This document shows, piece by piece, positions 28,501 through 36,930 of a stretch of 64,000 nt of DNA. Source of the DNA: Xanthomonas floridensis (GTDB lineage: Bacteria > Pseudomonadota > Gammaproteobacteria > Xanthomonadales > Xanthomonadaceae); contig NZ_LXNG01000055.1 of the NCBI RefSeq assembly GCF_001642575.1, forward strand, positions 1 through 64,000. Direction: 5' to 3'. The notes under the pieces were generated by a model. It ran no database searches. It was not told the DNA's origin and saw nothing but the letters and a program-made list of their open reading frames with translations. Position 1 is the stretch's first letter. Every line of letters begins with the position of its first letter. The position numbers were made by a program, and so were the translations under genes.

Positions 28501-29618
28501 GTGATGCGGCCATCCGGTGTCTCGGCCACGATGGCTTCGCTGGAATGGCTGACCAGGGCGGCCAGTTCCATCTGCTTGCGCAGCACTTCCTCGCGGCGCA
28601 AGCCGTTGCTGAAGTACAGCCCCAGCAACGCAGCCAGCAGCGCCGAGGTCGCCATCACCAGCCCACCGACCAGCCAGGGCGGGGTCTGGTTGAGCGATGC
28701 GACGAAGCTGGCGGTGGGATGGGCAGTGATGACCCAGGTGCGGCCGTAGATGGGCAACAGCTGCACCACCGGCCGCCGCCGCGCGCTGTCGCTGGTGGGC
28801 GTGCCGCTGCGGTAGAAATTGTGGGTGGGCTCGTTGCGATCGGACAGATCCAGCGCCACGTCGTCGCGCTCGCCCAGTGCGCTTTGCACCATCTGCTCGA
28901 CGCTGAAGGGCGCATACACCCAGCCGTTGGTCGCTGCCATGCGCTGTTGCGGGGTCTGCAACGGCATGCCTTCGCGATAGACCGGCAGCAGCACCAGAAA
29001 GCCGCTTTCGCTGGGTACGCGGTAGCCCGACAGCGAGACCGGCGAGGTCATGGTCGGTTCGCCGCTGCGTGCGGCCTGCAGGGCCGCCGCACGGCGGCGT
29101 GGCTCGGATGCGATGTCCAGGCCGATGGGCCGGTTGCCGGACGACTCCGGTTCGAAATACAGCACGATGTAGCGCTCGCCATCCCACGGTGCCAGCGCGC
29201 GGCGATGGATGTCCGGCGCACCATCGGCACGCGCGGTATCCAGGAACCGCGCTTCGTCGGCGGGAGCCACCCGATGGATATAGCCATATCCCAGCACGCC
29301 GGGAAACTCGCGCGAATAATCCCGCGAGCGGCTGTACAAGGTGAAACGTTCGCGACTGATGACCTCGCTACCGGCGCCGATCACCGCGCCACGTGCGCCG
29401 CGCAGGCCATGCTCGAAGGTATACATGCGCTCGCTGATATTACGTGCCAGGGTGCGCACCACGTACTGGAATCGCTGGTCGCGCTCCAGTTCGTTATGCC
29501 GTTGCAGCCAGACACCCGACACGATGGCGGTGATCACTCCGGCGGTAAGAATCATTACTGCGCAGATCAAGGCACGACGCCCATATTTCCTGCGCAGATT
29601 CCAACGGCCGTTCGGCAT
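25524..29618 (-). CDS. CHASE-PAS-PAS hybrid histidine kinase with two receivers and HPt
   Basis: 1364-residue inner-membrane sensor. The order is: first membrane helix (about 16-37), periplasmic CHASE domain (about 60-300, [11 protein letters not shown] and [17 protein letters not shown]), second helix (about 315-337), two PAS domains (about 350-465 and 485-625), and HisKA with H653 in [12 protein letters not shown]. Next are the HATPase ([20 protein letters not shown]), receiver 1 with D943, receiver 2 with D1084, and HPt with H1231 ([13 protein letters not shown]). The start is supported by GAAGGA. It probably controls the HD-GYP regulator encoded 35 bp downstream. The ligand of the CHASE domain is unknown. 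Confidence 0.93.
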   Translation of the reverse strand: MPNGRWNLRRKYGRRALICAVMILTAGVITAIVSGVWLQRHNELERDQRFQYVVRTLARNISERMYTFEHGLRGARGAVIGAGSEVISRERFTLYSRSRDYSREFPGVLGYGYIHRVAPADEARFLDTARADGAPDIHRRALAPWDGERYIVLYFEPESSGNRPIGLDIASEPRRRAAALQAARSGEPTMTSPVSLSGYRVPSESGFLVLLPVYREGMPLQTPQQRMAATNGWVYAPFSVEQMVQSALGERDDVALDLSDRNEPTHNFYRSGTPTSDSARRRPVVQLLPIYGRTWVITAHPTASFVASLNQTPPWLVGGLVMATSALLAALLGLYFSNGLRREEVLRKQMELAALVSHSSEAIVAETPDGRITHWNPAAEAMFGYAADDAIGQDLSMLLSPQPYAMPEIDPPDQAHPVNASAALGVRHRDGHQVHVLASKAPIIEADETLSGHSHFFRDISERVRSHQRIVDLNASLEHQVAERTSELVKFSVLQRAILAHAGYAIIATDSNGFVTLFNPAAEKLLGYSADDVIGRRKASQFVEQDDLQERAHLLSEQTGTPVAPTLEAVAALTSLGRSDTSEWTYVSHDGRRLPVLLTLSTLRDDNDQVIGYLGVAVDLTEQKLHEKQLRLAMDAAKSANQSKSDFLANMSHEIRTPMNAILGMLYLLQRSELPGAAQDMVTKIDRSARSLLEIINDILDFSKIEAGRIDLERAPFDLNQLFDNIADLMRSSLSAKPVEMIVEPLPRDSRWLLGDALRINQVLVNLVGNAIKFTEQGEVVLSVRRFPSGDPNKVKLLFSVRDTGIGISKEKQSLIFSPFLQADTSTSRRYGGSGLGLTISRRLIELMGGELEVESVPGRGSEFYFVVTLEKADPPAAQSDAPLPPPETMPRVLIADDHDAALNNLVRIATDLGWRVDAVASGQAALAAIEQAAEPYDIFLLDWRMPDIDGVAIARQIRARAAPGPHPVIVMVTAYERRLLEQHPEQQDLDAVMTKPVTSVALHRLVEQLADARPGARPAAPTFVARRLEGANLLLVDDSEINCEVAQRILEGEGAMVTVAHDGEQAVNVLKRAPELFHLVLMDVQMPVVDGYEATRRLRQIPALASLPVIALTAGAFRPQQEKALEAGMNGFIAKPFNVEELVTAIRHFMHPGMRRIPSLPHETDSSDGPEWQHSDPELLDAARARSLWREREPYARYLRKLLRENPDPAGMAAEHLRNNELPAIGAMAHKLRGAAGSLALPALAGAAGDLETRIEDGHDITAALTALQDIMRRTADAIGAFLQHDDAAAGGDDDDTALDADSVQILEAAFASDDADKIDHALLICAPRLARTLQEELQRAVEDFDFRRAEATLRDWQATHPR

Positions 29619-29769
29619 GCTCGTTCCTTCGCCTTGCCTGTTGCGTGCCCAGTGTCCTGGCCGACAGTGAGGTCGACCGCTTGGTACCGCCTGACGATTA
29701 TCCGGCTGCGTGCAGGTCCCCCGGTGTCTGCATGCTCTCGTGGTGGGCGATCAACGTCGTGTCAGTGCA

Positions 29770-31074
29770 TCAGAACGATAGCCAGATCGATAATGCGTGA
29801 AGGGCAAGACCGATCAGCCCGCCAACCAAGGTGCCGTTGAAGCGAATGTATTGCAGATCGCGTCCCACACCCAATTCCAATTGTTCGACGAGGTGACGTT
29901 CGTCCCAACTTTTCATCGTCGATGCAATGTGGTCGGTGACCGACGCACGCAGCCGTGTGGTGAGTTTGTCCGCCGCCTGCAGCATGTGCTGGTTGAGTGC
30001 TTCGCGCAATGACGGATCCTGCGACAGCGCCTGGCCGAGCGACTGCATGGAGCGCTCCAGGTGCGCGGCCATCGACGATTCTTCGCGTGCCAGGTCGTTG
30101 CGCAGTGCCGTGCGGATTTCGCCCCACAGGCCCTGCACGTAGTCCTGCAATGCCGGATGGTCGATCACGCGCTGCTTGAGCGCTTCCACGCGTTCGGCCA
30201 TGTCCGGCTCATCGCGCAGCCGCGCGATGTAGCCCTGCAACCAGGTTTCATAGTCGCGCCTGATTGGATGCTCGGGGGTGGTGAGGATGTCCTGCAGTTC
30301 TTCGATCGCCGCACGTGCCATGCGGTCGGCCAGCGAATCGCCGATTTCTTCAATCGGCTTGACCCAGTTCACGGTGCCGACCAGCTTGGGCCATTCGCGC
30401 CGTGCGTAGCGCACGATCAGCGCCGAGGCGCGGGTCTTGACCTGCTCCTGGTCCAGCCACTCGCCCAGCCGCAGCAGCACTTCGTCCAGCAGTTTCTGGT
30501 GGCGCCCATCGGTGGTGAGCAAGGCCATGACATCGCCCACGGTGGCGGCCGCATTCCACTTACGCAGGCGATCCACCACGAAGCGCTGGATCGCACGCCG
30601 CACCGCGGCCTCGTCCAGCAGCTCCAGCGCCTGCAACATCCAGCCGCGTGCCATCTGCGCCAGCATGTGCGACTGCTCGGGCTTGGCCAGCCATTCGCCG
30701 AGCCGGCTGGCCGGGTCGAAGACGCGCAGCTTTTCCATCAACGCATCCGGCGCGAGGAACTGGTCGCGCACGAACACCGCCAGACCGTCGGCCAGCCGTT
30801 CCTTGCCGCGCGGCAGGATGGCCGTGTGCGGGATCGGCAGACCCATCGGATGGCGGAACAACGCCACCACCGCGAACCAGTCGGCCAATGCACCAACCGT
30901 GGCCGCTTCGCAGAAGGCCGAGACCCAGGCCCAGATGCCGTGCTCGCCCATCAGGTGGCTGACCACGAAGCCGGCAAACATGGCCAGCAGCAGGGCCACG
31001 GCCAGCAATTTCATGCGCTGCAACTGGGCGCGGCGGGGATCGACGGGGCGGGGCGTGCTGAGGCTGGGTTCCAT
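29770..31074 (-). CDS. DUF445 (YjiN-like) membrane protein
   Basis: 434-residue protein matching the DUF445 family. An N-terminal membrane segment (about 22-42, LLAVALLLAMFAGFVVSHLMG) is followed by the conserved WAWVSAFCEAATVGALADWFAVVALFRHP region with IPHTAILP. A long alpha-helical part comes next, and a C-terminal hydrophobic segment GTLVGGLIGLALHAL closes the protein. The function of the family is not established. The start at 31074 fits the family N-terminus; 40 upstream codons are not credible. Monocistronic in appearance. Confidence 0.88.
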   Translation of the reverse strand: MEPSLSTPRPVDPRRAQLQRMKLLAVALLLAMFAGFVVSHLMGEHGIWAWVSAFCEAATVGALADWFAVVALFRHPMGLPIPHTAILPRGKERLADGLAVFVRDQFLAPDALMEKLRVFDPASRLGEWLAKPEQSHMLAQMARGWMLQALELLDEAAVRRAIQRFVVDRLRKWNAAATVGDVMALLTTDGRHQKLLDEVLLRLGEWLDQEQVKTRASALIVRYARREWPKLVGTVNWVKPIEEIGDSLADRMARAAIEELQDILTTPEHPIRRDYETWLQGYIARLRDEPDMAERVEALKQRVIDHPALQDYVQGLWGEIRTALRNDLAREESSMAAHLERSMQSLGQALSQDPSLREALNQHMLQAADKLTTRLRASVTDHIASTMKSWDERHLVEQLELGVGRDLQYIRFNGTLVGGLIGLALHALSIWLSF

Positions 31075-31537
31075 CCCTGAAGTGTACCCAGTCGCTTGAG
31101 CAGGGCATGTCCACAGCATCAGCAAGGCTGGGTACCGGCGCTGTGGGCACTGTGGCGTTGGGAAGGGAAGGGATCGCCGCGTTGCGCCGGACACGCTCGC
31201 ACGGAGAGCGCGGCGGTTGCGCTGCGAGGGGTTGTGGACATGTCAGCCCCTGGCGATCGTGATGCGATCGGCGAGACAGGCGTGCGCGTGCGTGCGATGG
31301 GGTGACAGTAAACGCTTCCTCGCGCCCGGATGCCTTCCTGCCGAACGCGCGGGAGCTGGTGCCTGCGGCTGAGCAGGCGTGCCGTTGACGGGTGCTGCCT
31401 CAGGAATTCACGTATGAGCGCACCCGGGCGCGACAGGGCTCTACCGGCCGCGCGTCATCGCCTGCGCGCATGGACCGACGCGCTCCAACATTGGATGTCC
31501 GATGCCGCCCGCGGTGCGCAGGCGCGGCATCGCACAC
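31075..31537. other. Gene-free spacer
   Basis: About 460 bp of high-GC DNA between the DUF445 start and the ParB-like stop. I see no ribosome site with a family-like ORF, no strong hairpin and no recognisable repeat. Part must hold the DUF445 promoter. Confidence 0.5.
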
Positions 31538-32410
31538 TCAACCGCGCAGACGCTCCAGCTGCGCTTGCAGTGCGGCCACCTTGGACTGCAGGGCGGCGTT
31601 CTCGTTCTCCAGTTCGGTGACGCGGCGCTGCAAGGCCTTGAGGTCGCGGCGCTCGGCTTCGCCACCTTCGGCCTCGTCGGACTTGGGCTTGCGCTTGGCA
31701 TCGCGCACGCGCTTGGCGGCCTGCTTGAGCTCGGCCTTGCCGGCCTGCGCGGCGGCGCGCTGTTCGTCTTCGGACAGGGTGGCCACCGCAGCGGCGGCGC
31801 TGATCGAGATCTCGCCCGCCTTTACCGCCTGCACCACTTCCGGCGCGGCCTGCTTGTGGATGCGCTCGATCATGACCACCTGGTTGCTGCTCAGGCGCGC
31901 TTCGCGTGCCAGCTCGGCGCGGCTGACCGGAGTGGAGGTTTCTTCCCATGGTGGGCTGTCGGTGTCTTCGGCAGCCTGCGCGGCGGGGGTGTCGCGCATT
32001 GCGCTGTCGTCACCGTCGGCCTCTGCGTGCGCGTCGGCCACCACCGGCGCCTCGGCGGCGGCATCGGCCTCGCGCTGGGTACGCTGGCGTGCGGCCAGGA
32101 TCTCGCGCTTGCGCAGTGCCAGCACGCCGCGCTGGAAGTCGGAGACGCTGCGCCGGCCCAGGTGCTGCTCGATCATCCACAGGTGCACGTCCTGCATCGA
32201 GGTAAAGCGTGGGTTCTGCACGGTCTGGAACGGCAGCCCGTGCTTCTGGCAGATGCCATAGCGGTTATGGCCGTCCACCAGTACCTCCCCCCACAGCACC
32301 AGCGCATCGCGGCAGCCTTCGGCCAGCAGGCTGCGCTCCAGCGCCTCGTGCTCGTCGGGCGTCAGCGGGTCGATATAGGCCTTGAGTTCTTCTTTGACAA
32401 CGATGTTCAT
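31538..32410 (-). CDS. ParB/sulfiredoxin-fold nuclease-domain protein, plasmid-partition-like
   Basis: 290-residue protein. The N-terminal ParB-like domain (about 1-95) has YIDPLTPDEHEALERSLLAEG and the conserved VLVDGHNRYGICQKHG, including the GHNR-type motif. A low-complexity acidic/Ala linker (about 105-165) and a helix-turn-helix-like AREARLSSNQVVMIERIHK follow. The C-terminus has a basic stretch and a leucine-zipper-like coiled coil (LQRRVTELENENAALQSKV). The start at 32410 fits the domain boundary, but no clear ribosome site is seen. No parA, plasmid origin or phage gene is nearby, so this is an orphan whose role may be regulatory. Confidence 0.8.
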   Translation of the reverse strand: MNIVVKEELKAYIDPLTPDEHEALERSLLAEGCRDALVLWGEVLVDGHNRYGICQKHGLPFQTVQNPRFTSMQDVHLWMIEQHLGRRSVSDFQRGVLALRKREILAARQRTQREADAAAEAPVVADAHAEADGDDSAMRDTPAAQAAEDTDSPPWEETSTPVSRAELAREARLSSNQVVMIERIHKQAAPEVVQAVKAGEISISAAAAVATLSEDEQRAAAQAGKAELKQAAKRVRDAKRKPKSDEAEGGEAERRDLKALQRRVTELENENAALQSKVAALQAQLERLRG

Positions 32411-32665
32411 GCGGCAACTGCGGGGGAGTACGGGGCCGGCATTGTAGTGAGCCTGCCCCGGCTTTGCGCGCTTGACGCGGCGCCTGCGCGCGTGACACGC
32501 GTGCGCCCGGTGCGCGCCCGGCCACTGGATGGCCGAGGCCTGCGCGCGGGCCGTGGGCGGTGCGTGCGGCCTGCTAGGCAAGGCGATCCGTACAGCCCGG
32601 GCGAGCGGACCACAAGCGGGGGTAGCGTTCGCGGACACGCTAGGCTGCTGCCCGAGCTGGCGGCG

Positions 32666-34018
32666 TCAGTCCAGCGTGCGCAGGATCCCGGCCAGGGTCT
32701 GGACCATCTGCCCGATCTGCGCCTCGGTCACGATCAGTGGCGGCGACAGTGCGATGACATCGCCGGTGACCCGCACCAGCAGGCCGCCTTCGTGGAAGCA
32801 GCGCTCGAACGCGGCATAGCCACGTGCCCCCGGCGCACCGTCGCGTGGCGCCAGCTCGATCGCACCGATCAGGCCGATGTTGCGGATGTCGATCACATGC
32901 GGCAGCCCACGCAGGCCGTGCAGGGCCTGTTCCCAGTGCGGGCCGAGCGTGATCGCGCGCTGGAACAGGCCTTCTTCGGCGTAGGTGTCCAGCGTGGCCA
33001 ACGCTGCCGCGCAGGCCAGCGGATGGCCGGAGTAGGTATAGCCGTGGAACAGTTCGATCGCCGCCTCCGGTCCGTGCATGAAGGCATCGTGGATGGCGGT
33101 GTTCACCAGCACCGCCCCCATCGGCACGGTGCCGCTGGTCAGCCCCTTGGCGGCGGTGATGATGTCCGGGGTGACGCCGAAGCGCTGCGCCGCAAACGCC
33201 TCGCCGACCCGACCGAAGCCGGTGATCACCTCGTCGAACACCAGCACGATGCCGTGGCGGTCGCAGATGTCGCGCAGCCGCTGCAGGTAGCCTTCCGGCG
33301 GCAGGATCACCCCGGCCGAGCCGGACACCGGCTCGACGAACACCGCGGCAATGGTGGAGGCGTCGTGCAGGGCGATCAGCCGCTCCAGATCGTCGGCCAG
33401 CTCCGCGCCATGCGCCGGCAGCCCGCGCGAATAGGCGTTGCGCTGCAGGTCCAGGGTGTGGCGCAGATGGTCGGTGCCTGCCAGCAGCGGCCCGAACCAC
33501 TTGCGGTTGTTGGGCAGCCCGCCGATCGACATGCCGCCGAAACCCACCCCGTGGTAGGCCTTCTCGCGGCCGATGAAGCGGATGCGCTGGCCCTCGCCAC
33601 GCAGCCGGTGATAGGCCAGCACGATCTTCATCGCGCTATCCACCGCTTCAGAGCCGGAGTTGGTGAAGAACACATGCTCCAGCCCCGGCGGGGCGATCGC
33701 CGCCAGCCGCTGCGCCAGCACGAACGGTAGCGGTGAGCCCATCTGGAAGGTGGGCGCGAAATCCAGCGTGCCGGCCTGGGCGCGGATCGCTGCCACGATG
33801 CGTTGGCGGCCATGCCCGGCATTGCAGCACCACAGCCCGGCGGTGCCGTCCAGGATCTGGCGGCCGTCGACATCCTGGTAATACATGCCGGCCGCCGAGG
33901 CCAGCAGGCGAGGGCGCGCCTTGAACTGGCGGTTGGCCGTGAACGGCATCCAGAACGCGTCCAGCTGCGGCGGCGCCTGCAACGCGTGGGCGGTCTCGTG
34001 CGAAGGGTGGTCGTGCAT
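32666..34018 (-). CDS. Omega-amino-acid (beta-alanine)-pyruvate aminotransferase
   Basis: Class III PLP aminotransferase of 450 residues. It has the N-terminal HDAFWMPFTANRQFK-type region common in beta-alanine-pyruvate transaminases, the PLP phosphate loop NSGSEAVDSA, the aspartate in VFDEVITGFGRVG, and the Schiff-base lysine in AAKGLTSG. GGAG precedes the ATG. It would move the amino group of beta-alanine or a similar omega-amine to pyruvate. It could also handle GABA, which would link it to the polyamine district 10 kb away; that is inference. Confidence 0.87.
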   Translation of the reverse strand: MHDHPSHETAHALQAPPQLDAFWMPFTANRQFKARPRLLASAAGMYYQDVDGRQILDGTAGLWCCNAGHGRQRIVAAIRAQAGTLDFAPTFQMGSPLPFVLAQRLAAIAPPGLEHVFFTNSGSEAVDSAMKIVLAYHRLRGEGQRIRFIGREKAYHGVGFGGMSIGGLPNNRKWFGPLLAGTDHLRHTLDLQRNAYSRGLPAHGAELADDLERLIALHDASTIAAVFVEPVSGSAGVILPPEGYLQRLRDICDRHGIVLVFDEVITGFGRVGEAFAAQRFGVTPDIITAAKGLTSGTVPMGAVLVNTAIHDAFMHGPEAAIELFHGYTYSGHPLACAAALATLDTYAEEGLFQRAITLGPHWEQALHGLRGLPHVIDIRNIGLIGAIELAPRDGAPGARGYAAFERCFHEGGLLVRVTGDVIALSPPLIVTEAQIGQMVQTLAGILRTLD

Positions 34019-34398
34019 CGCAGGCTCCGTGACGGGGATGGCCCGACTCTACGGCAGCCTGCGTCCTGGCCGTCACCCCGGCCGATGCCCGGCCGCCCAT
34101 CGCACCGCACCAGCCAACGCTGGCAGCGGCGCGATCTAGTCAATAAGAACTAGTCAATTAGTCGCACGGCCGGCCGCTAACGACGAGGAAGGCGTGCGTG
34201 GCGTGGGTGTGGCAGTGCGATGGAACGCTGCGAGGCGATGCCGAGCATTGCAATGACGCGAGGATCGCCGATGATGCGCCAGACCGGCGCCTGTCGGGGC
34301 TGATTGTTGTCGCCGGCCTGATCGCACCACGCCACTCCATCGCAGCCGTCAATCGTATTCATCGCAGTTCATCGCACTTTTTATTTGGGGAAATGGGA
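34019..34398. promoter_or_regulatory. Divergent promoter region, aminotransferase / OFA transporter
   Basis: 380 bp without a gene. A local AT-rich patch at 34134-34162 carries two direct copies of CTAGTCAAT (34136-34144 and 34150-34158), 14 bp apart, a candidate regulator site. Closer to the transporter, CATCGCA occurs three times between 34335 and 34377. No promoter boxes could be assigned firmly. Confidence 0.4.
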
Positions 34399-36078
34399 AT
34401 GACGCAAGGGTCCACCGTGGCGACAGCCAGCGGCGCTGACGCCGGTCTGCTGTCCAAGGAGCGCATCGTTGCGCGTCCTGGATTCAATCGTTGGCTGGTG
34501 CCGCCGGCAGCGCTGGCGATCCATCTGTGCATCGGCATGGCCTACGGCTTCAGTGTGTTCTGGTTGCCGTTGTCCAAGGCGCTGGGCATCACCGAGTCGA
34601 TCGCGTGTCCGGCCGACATGAGCCTGTTCGCGCGCATGGTGGCCACAACCTGCGACTGGAAGATCAGCGAGCTGCAGTGGATGTACACGCTGTTCTTCGT
34701 GCTGCTGGGCTGCTCGGCGGCGATCTGGGGCGGCTGGCTGGAACGTGCCGGCCCGCGCAAGGCCGGCGTGGTCTCGGCGCTGTGCTGGTGCGGCGGCCTG
34801 GTGATCTCGGCGGCCGGTATCCACTTCCACCAGATCTGGATGCTGTGGCTGGGCTCGGGCGTGATCGGCGGTATCGGTCTGGGGTTGGGCTACATCTCGC
34901 CGGTGTCGACCCTGATCAAATGGTTCCCGGACCGTCGCGGCATGGCGACCGGCATGGCCATCATGGGCTTCGGTGGTGGCGCGATGATCGGCAGCCCGCT
35001 GGCCGATGCGCTGATGCGCCACTTCGCCACCCCTACCTCGGTGGGCGTGATGGAAACCTTCCTGGTGATGGCGGCGCTGTATTTCGTGTTCATGATGGCC
35101 GGCGCGTTCGGCTACCGCGTGCCGCCGAGCGGCTGGACCCCGGCCGGCTGGACTGCCCCGGTGGCCAGCACCAACGCGATGATCACCGCCAATCACGTGC
35201 ACGTGAAAAAGGTCTGGGGCATCCCGCAGTTCTGGCTGCTGTGGGGCGTGCTGTGCCTGAACGTCTCGGCCGGTATCGGCGTGATCGGCATGTCTTCGCC
35301 GATGCTGCAGGAAGTGTTCGGCGGCCGCCTGATCGGCGTGGACATCGGCTTCGGCAACCTGGACCCGACCCAGCTGGCCAGCATCGCGGCCATCGCGGCC
35401 GGCTTCACCGGCCTGCTCAGCCTGTTCAACATCGGTGGCCGCTTCTTCTGGGCCAGCATGTCCGACAAGCTCGGCCGCAAGAACACCTACACGCTGTTCT
35501 TCGTGCTGGGTATCTGCCTGTACGCGGCGGCGCCGTCGGCCGGTGGCGTGGGCGGTATCGCGCTGTTCGTGGGCATCTTCTGCATCATCCTGTCGATGTA
35601 CGGCGGCGGCTTCGCCACCATTCCGGCGTATCTGGCCGACCTGTTCGGCACCCAGATGGTGGGCGCCATCCACGGCCGTCTGCTGACCGCCTGGGCCACC
35701 GCCGGCATCCTCGGCCCGGTGGTCGTGGGGTATATGCGCGAGTACCAGCTGGCCCACGGCAGCCCGCCGTCACAGGTCTACAACACCACCATGTACATCC
35801 TCGCCGGCATGCTCGTGCTCGGCCTGATCTGCAATCTGCTGGTGCGCCCGGTAGCCGCGCGTCATTTCATGACGCCCGACGAACTGGCGCGCGAGAAGCA
35901 GCTGGCGCACGAAAAGGTCGACCGCAGCGGACACGCGGTGCTGCCGCCGGAGCAGATGGCGCGCATCGGTCACGGCGGCAATCCCGCGCTGGTGGCGTTT
36001 GCCTGGTTGGCAGTGGGCATCCCGATGCTGTTCGGCATCTGGGTCACGCTGCAGAAAGCCTTCGTGCTGTTCCATTGA
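34399..36078 (+). CDS. OFA-type MFS transporter (oxalate/formate antiporter-like)
   Basis: 559-residue inner-membrane carrier with about 12 helices. The sequence GFSVFWLPLSKALG, the loop motif WLERAGPRKAG, and RFFWASMSDKLGRKNTYTLFFVLG fit the oxalate/formate:H+ antiporter group of MFS. It has an extended first periplasmic loop and an extended C-terminal tail. The ATG at 34399 is eight bases after GGGG; the ATG at 34393 is too close to it. It is followed after 6 bp by fdhD, so formate or a related small acid is a reasonable substrate. Confidence 0.85.
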   Translation: MTQGSTVATASGADAGLLSKERIVARPGFNRWLVPPAALAIHLCIGMAYGFSVFWLPLSKALGITESIACPADMSLFARMVATTCDWKISELQWMYTLFFVLLGCSAAIWGGWLERAGPRKAGVVSALCWCGGLVISAAGIHFHQIWMLWLGSGVIGGIGLGLGYISPVSTLIKWFPDRRGMATGMAIMGFGGGAMIGSPLADALMRHFATPTSVGVMETFLVMAALYFVFMMAGAFGYRVPPSGWTPAGWTAPVASTNAMITANHVHVKKVWGIPQFWLLWGVLCLNVSAGIGVIGMSSPMLQEVFGGRLIGVDIGFGNLDPTQLASIAAIAAGFTGLLSLFNIGGRFFWASMSDKLGRKNTYTLFFVLGICLYAAAPSAGGVGGIALFVGIFCIILSMYGGGFATIPAYLADLFGTQMVGAIHGRLLTAWATAGILGPVVVGYMREYQLAHGSPPSQVYNTTMYILAGMLVLGLICNLLVRPVAARHFMTPDELAREKQLAHEKVDRSGHAVLPPEQMARIGHGGNPALVAFAWLAVGIPMLFGIWVTLQKAFVLFH

Positions 36079-36084
36079 GGTGAG

Positions 36085-36930
36085 ATGACCACTCCGTCTT
36101 CCCGCTCGGTGCGCCCCGGCAGTGTGGTGCGCACGGTGTTCCGGCATCGCGGCGGCCGCAGCGCCACGGTGCAGGACATGGTGGCGGCAGAAATGCCGGT
36201 CGCCTTCATCTACAACGGCGTGCCGTTTGCGGTGATGATGGCCACGCCGGAGGACCTGGAAGACTTCGCACTGGGGTTCTCGCTGAGCGAGGGCATCGTC
36301 GACCGCCCGCAGGACCTGCGGGTGGTTGCGGTGGAGACCTTCCTGGAAGGTGCTTCGCTGCAGATCGAGATTCCACCCGAGCGCGCCGCCGCGTTGGACC
36401 AGCGGCGGCGCAACCTGGATGGACGCAGTGGTTGCGGGGTGTGCGGTAACGAGTCGATCGAGGCGGTGCTGCGCGTGCCACCGCGCGTGCAATCGACGCT
36501 GCAGATCGACGCCGATGCGTTGGCGCGTGCGCTGGATGCGTTGCATGCGCAGCAGCCGATCGCCGCGCAGACCGGCGCGGTGCATGCCGCCGGTTGGGCC
36601 GATGCGAACGGGGTGGTGCAGCTCGTGCGCGAAGATGTCGGGCGCCACAACGCGTTGGACAAATTGATCGGTGCATTGGCGCGCGCGCGCATCGATGCAT
36701 CGCAAGGGTTTGCGGTGGTCACCAGCCGCGCCAGTTATGAAATGGCCATGAAAGCCGCGCAAGCCCGGATTCCGCTGCTGGCAGCGATTTCCGCACCGAC
36801 CGCGCTGGCGATCAGCCTGGCCGACAGCGCGGGACTGACCCTGATCGGGTTTGCCCGCAATCACGATTGTGTTGTTTACAGCCATCCACAACGCCTGGAT
36901 CTGGGCGTTGCCGTGGGAGAGCCCGCATGA
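36085..36930 (+). CDS. fdhD: Formate dehydrogenase accessory sulfurtransferase
   Basis: 281-residue cytoplasmic maturation factor that sulfurates the molybdenum cofactor of formate-dehydrogenase-like enzymes. The active CxxC is C117-x2-C120 in SGCGVCGNES. Other family blocks are EDLEDFALGFSLSEGI near residue 60 and VREDVGRHNALDKLIG near 190. GAGGTGAG precedes the ATG. Its stop overlaps the start of the ydeP-like gene (ATGA), so the product is made together with its probable client. Confidence 0.95.
   Translation: MTTPSSRSVRPGSVVRTVFRHRGGRSATVQDMVAAEMPVAFIYNGVPFAVMMATPEDLEDFALGFSLSEGIVDRPQDLRVVAVETFLEGASLQIEIPPERAAALDQRRRNLDGRSGCGVCGNESIEAVLRVPPRVQSTLQIDADALARALDALHAQQPIAAQTGAVHAAGWADANGVVQLVREDVGRHNALDKLIGALARARIDASQGFAVVTSRASYEMAMKAAQARIPLLAAISAPTALAISLADSAGLTLIGFARNHDCVVYSHPQRLDLGVAVGEPA

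Noticed and set aside
25293..29840. 1515-codon plus-strand ORF opposite the hybrid kinase
   Set aside because: Spans two real genes on the other strand and has no domain signature.
30061..31080. 339-codon plus-strand ORF opposite the DUF445 gene
   Set aside because: Mirror frame; the minus-strand product has the conserved DUF445 blocks and membrane segments.
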